A stretch of 6,412 nt of DNA. Origin: Ardenticatenia bacterium (lineage in GTDB: Bacteria > Chloroflexota > Anaerolineae > Aggregatilineales > Ch27). Where the stretch lies: contig JALSTC010000813.1 of the NCBI GenBank assembly GCA_026983935.1, positions 1 to 6,412 of the forward strand, given 5' to 3'. Below are positions 6,003 through 6,412 of this stretch, piece after piece; positions within the stretch are counted from its first letter, which is position 1; every line of letters starts with the position of its first letter. The position numbers and the translations under genes were made by a program. The notes under the pieces are model-generated. The model saw only the letters and a list, made by a program, of their open reading frames with translations, was not told where the DNA came from and made no database searches.

Positions 6003-6412
6003 GATTCTGCCTCAACAGCAGTCAGGCCCGCAGAGAAGACCTCCGCCCCTGCCCCATCGAAAATACGCTGTGCGAGCTCGACATCGGCCCCCAGAACGCC
6101 GCGCAGAGTCTCCGCCTGCTCGCTCTCAAATATCGTCTGCCAGTCCTTCAGGCCGCGCCGCTGCTCCCGCAGGGCGGCCAACTCCCGGCTAACATCCTCA
6201 CCCCGCCCCAGCCGGGCATAGGCACGTGCCAGCCACAGGTGGATCAGCAGCCGATGGCGGCTCTCCAGCCCGGCCCGCAGTGCAGACTGCAGGTGTTCCA
6301 CAGCCTCTGATGCCATGCCAAGCCGGTCCTCGACCATGCCCAGATTATAGGGAGCCACCCAGTGATCCGGCTCACGCGCATAAGCCTGCTGCGCATAGGT
6401 AAGCGCCTGCTC
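5999..6412 (-). CDS. TPR protein, C-terminal part (runs off the right edge)
   Basis: The frame is open from the window edge to TGA at 6001-5999, giving 137 visible residues. A GTG at 6358 could be read as a start. However, the codons upstream of it continue a TPR helix (ALTYAQQAYAREPDHW followed by VAPYNLGMVEDRLGMASEA), so the gene begins beyond the window. Visible repeats are the end of one TPR (1-15), a full one (about 18-50) and a degenerate one (about 52-85). The tail has GL-x2-W followed by L and R at the spacings of the GL-W-YG-L-IER tail of the two downstream TPR proteins, but lacks YG and IE. It looks like a diverged relative. Whether it also has membrane helices cannot be seen. Its stop overlaps the next gene's start by 4 nt. 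Confidence 0.85.
   Translation of the reverse strand, partial: EQALTYAQQAYAREPDHWVAPYNLGMVEDRLGMASEAVEHLQSALRAGLESRHRLLIHLWLARAYARLGRGEDVSRELAALREQRRGLKDWQTIFESEQAETLRGVLGADVELAQRIFDGAGAEVFSAGLTAVEAES

Noticed and set aside
5999..6358. A complete 119-aa gene starting at GTG 6358
   Set aside because: The codons upstream of the GTG to the window edge stay open and continue the TPR helix pattern, so this is the end of a longer gene.

Overview
The window is a run of co-oriented genes, all on the minus strand, so transcription goes from the right edge to the left. Base composition is moderately G+C-rich. The type 2 isoleucyl-tRNA synthetase, the many TPR and single-pass membrane proteins, and the tight overlapping gene packing resemble a Chloroflexota (Anaerolineae-like) genome. 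That taxonomic reading is an inference; there is no rRNA or other marker here to confirm it.

Layout in transcription order. (1) The C-terminal 137 codons of a TPR protein enter from the right edge (5999-6412). (2) A 292-aa protein has two membrane helices followed by cytoplasmic TPRs (5124-6002). (3) A 273-aa protein has the same architecture (4293-5114). (4) A 146-aa bitopic membrane protein has a small extracytoplasmic domain (3860-4300). (5) A 163-aa paralogue of that protein follows (3368-3859). (6) A leader of about 150 nt comes next, containing a probable 22-codon upstream ORF with a perfect Shine-Dalgarno and several mutually exclusive base-pairings. (7) ileS (35-3214) ends the window. 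Successive junctions in the first five genes are a 4-nt ATGA overlap, a 9-nt gap, an 8-nt overlap, and a stop directly abutting the next start. This is an operon with translational coupling. No intergenic gap exceeds about 45 nt, apart from the ileS leader with its upstream ORF.

The membrane cluster appears to have grown by local duplication. The two TM-TPR proteins share an RQGP motif after the second helix and a gapless C-terminal motif, GL-x2-W-x11-YG-x2-L-x6-IER-x-L. A weaker version of the tail is visible in the partial TPR protein. The two bitopic proteins align without gaps over about 40 residues of their extracytoplasmic part. The cluster's function is not recognisable. The architecture suggests a membrane-associated assembly with cytoplasmic TPR scaffolds and outward-facing, possibly disulfide-bonded small domains.

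The most interesting element is the ileS leader. The sequence AGGAGGTG, which is the Shine-Dalgarno of the upstream ORF, is perfectly complementary to CACCTCCT 24 nt downstream. That second segment is also an exact copy of the 16S anti-Shine-Dalgarno core. It can pair instead with a hairpin partner next to it, and its neighbour CUCGCC can pair with GGCGAG in the ileS ribosome-binding site. This looks like translational control of ileS by a leader peptide or RNA switch. It is not a convincing canonical T-box.
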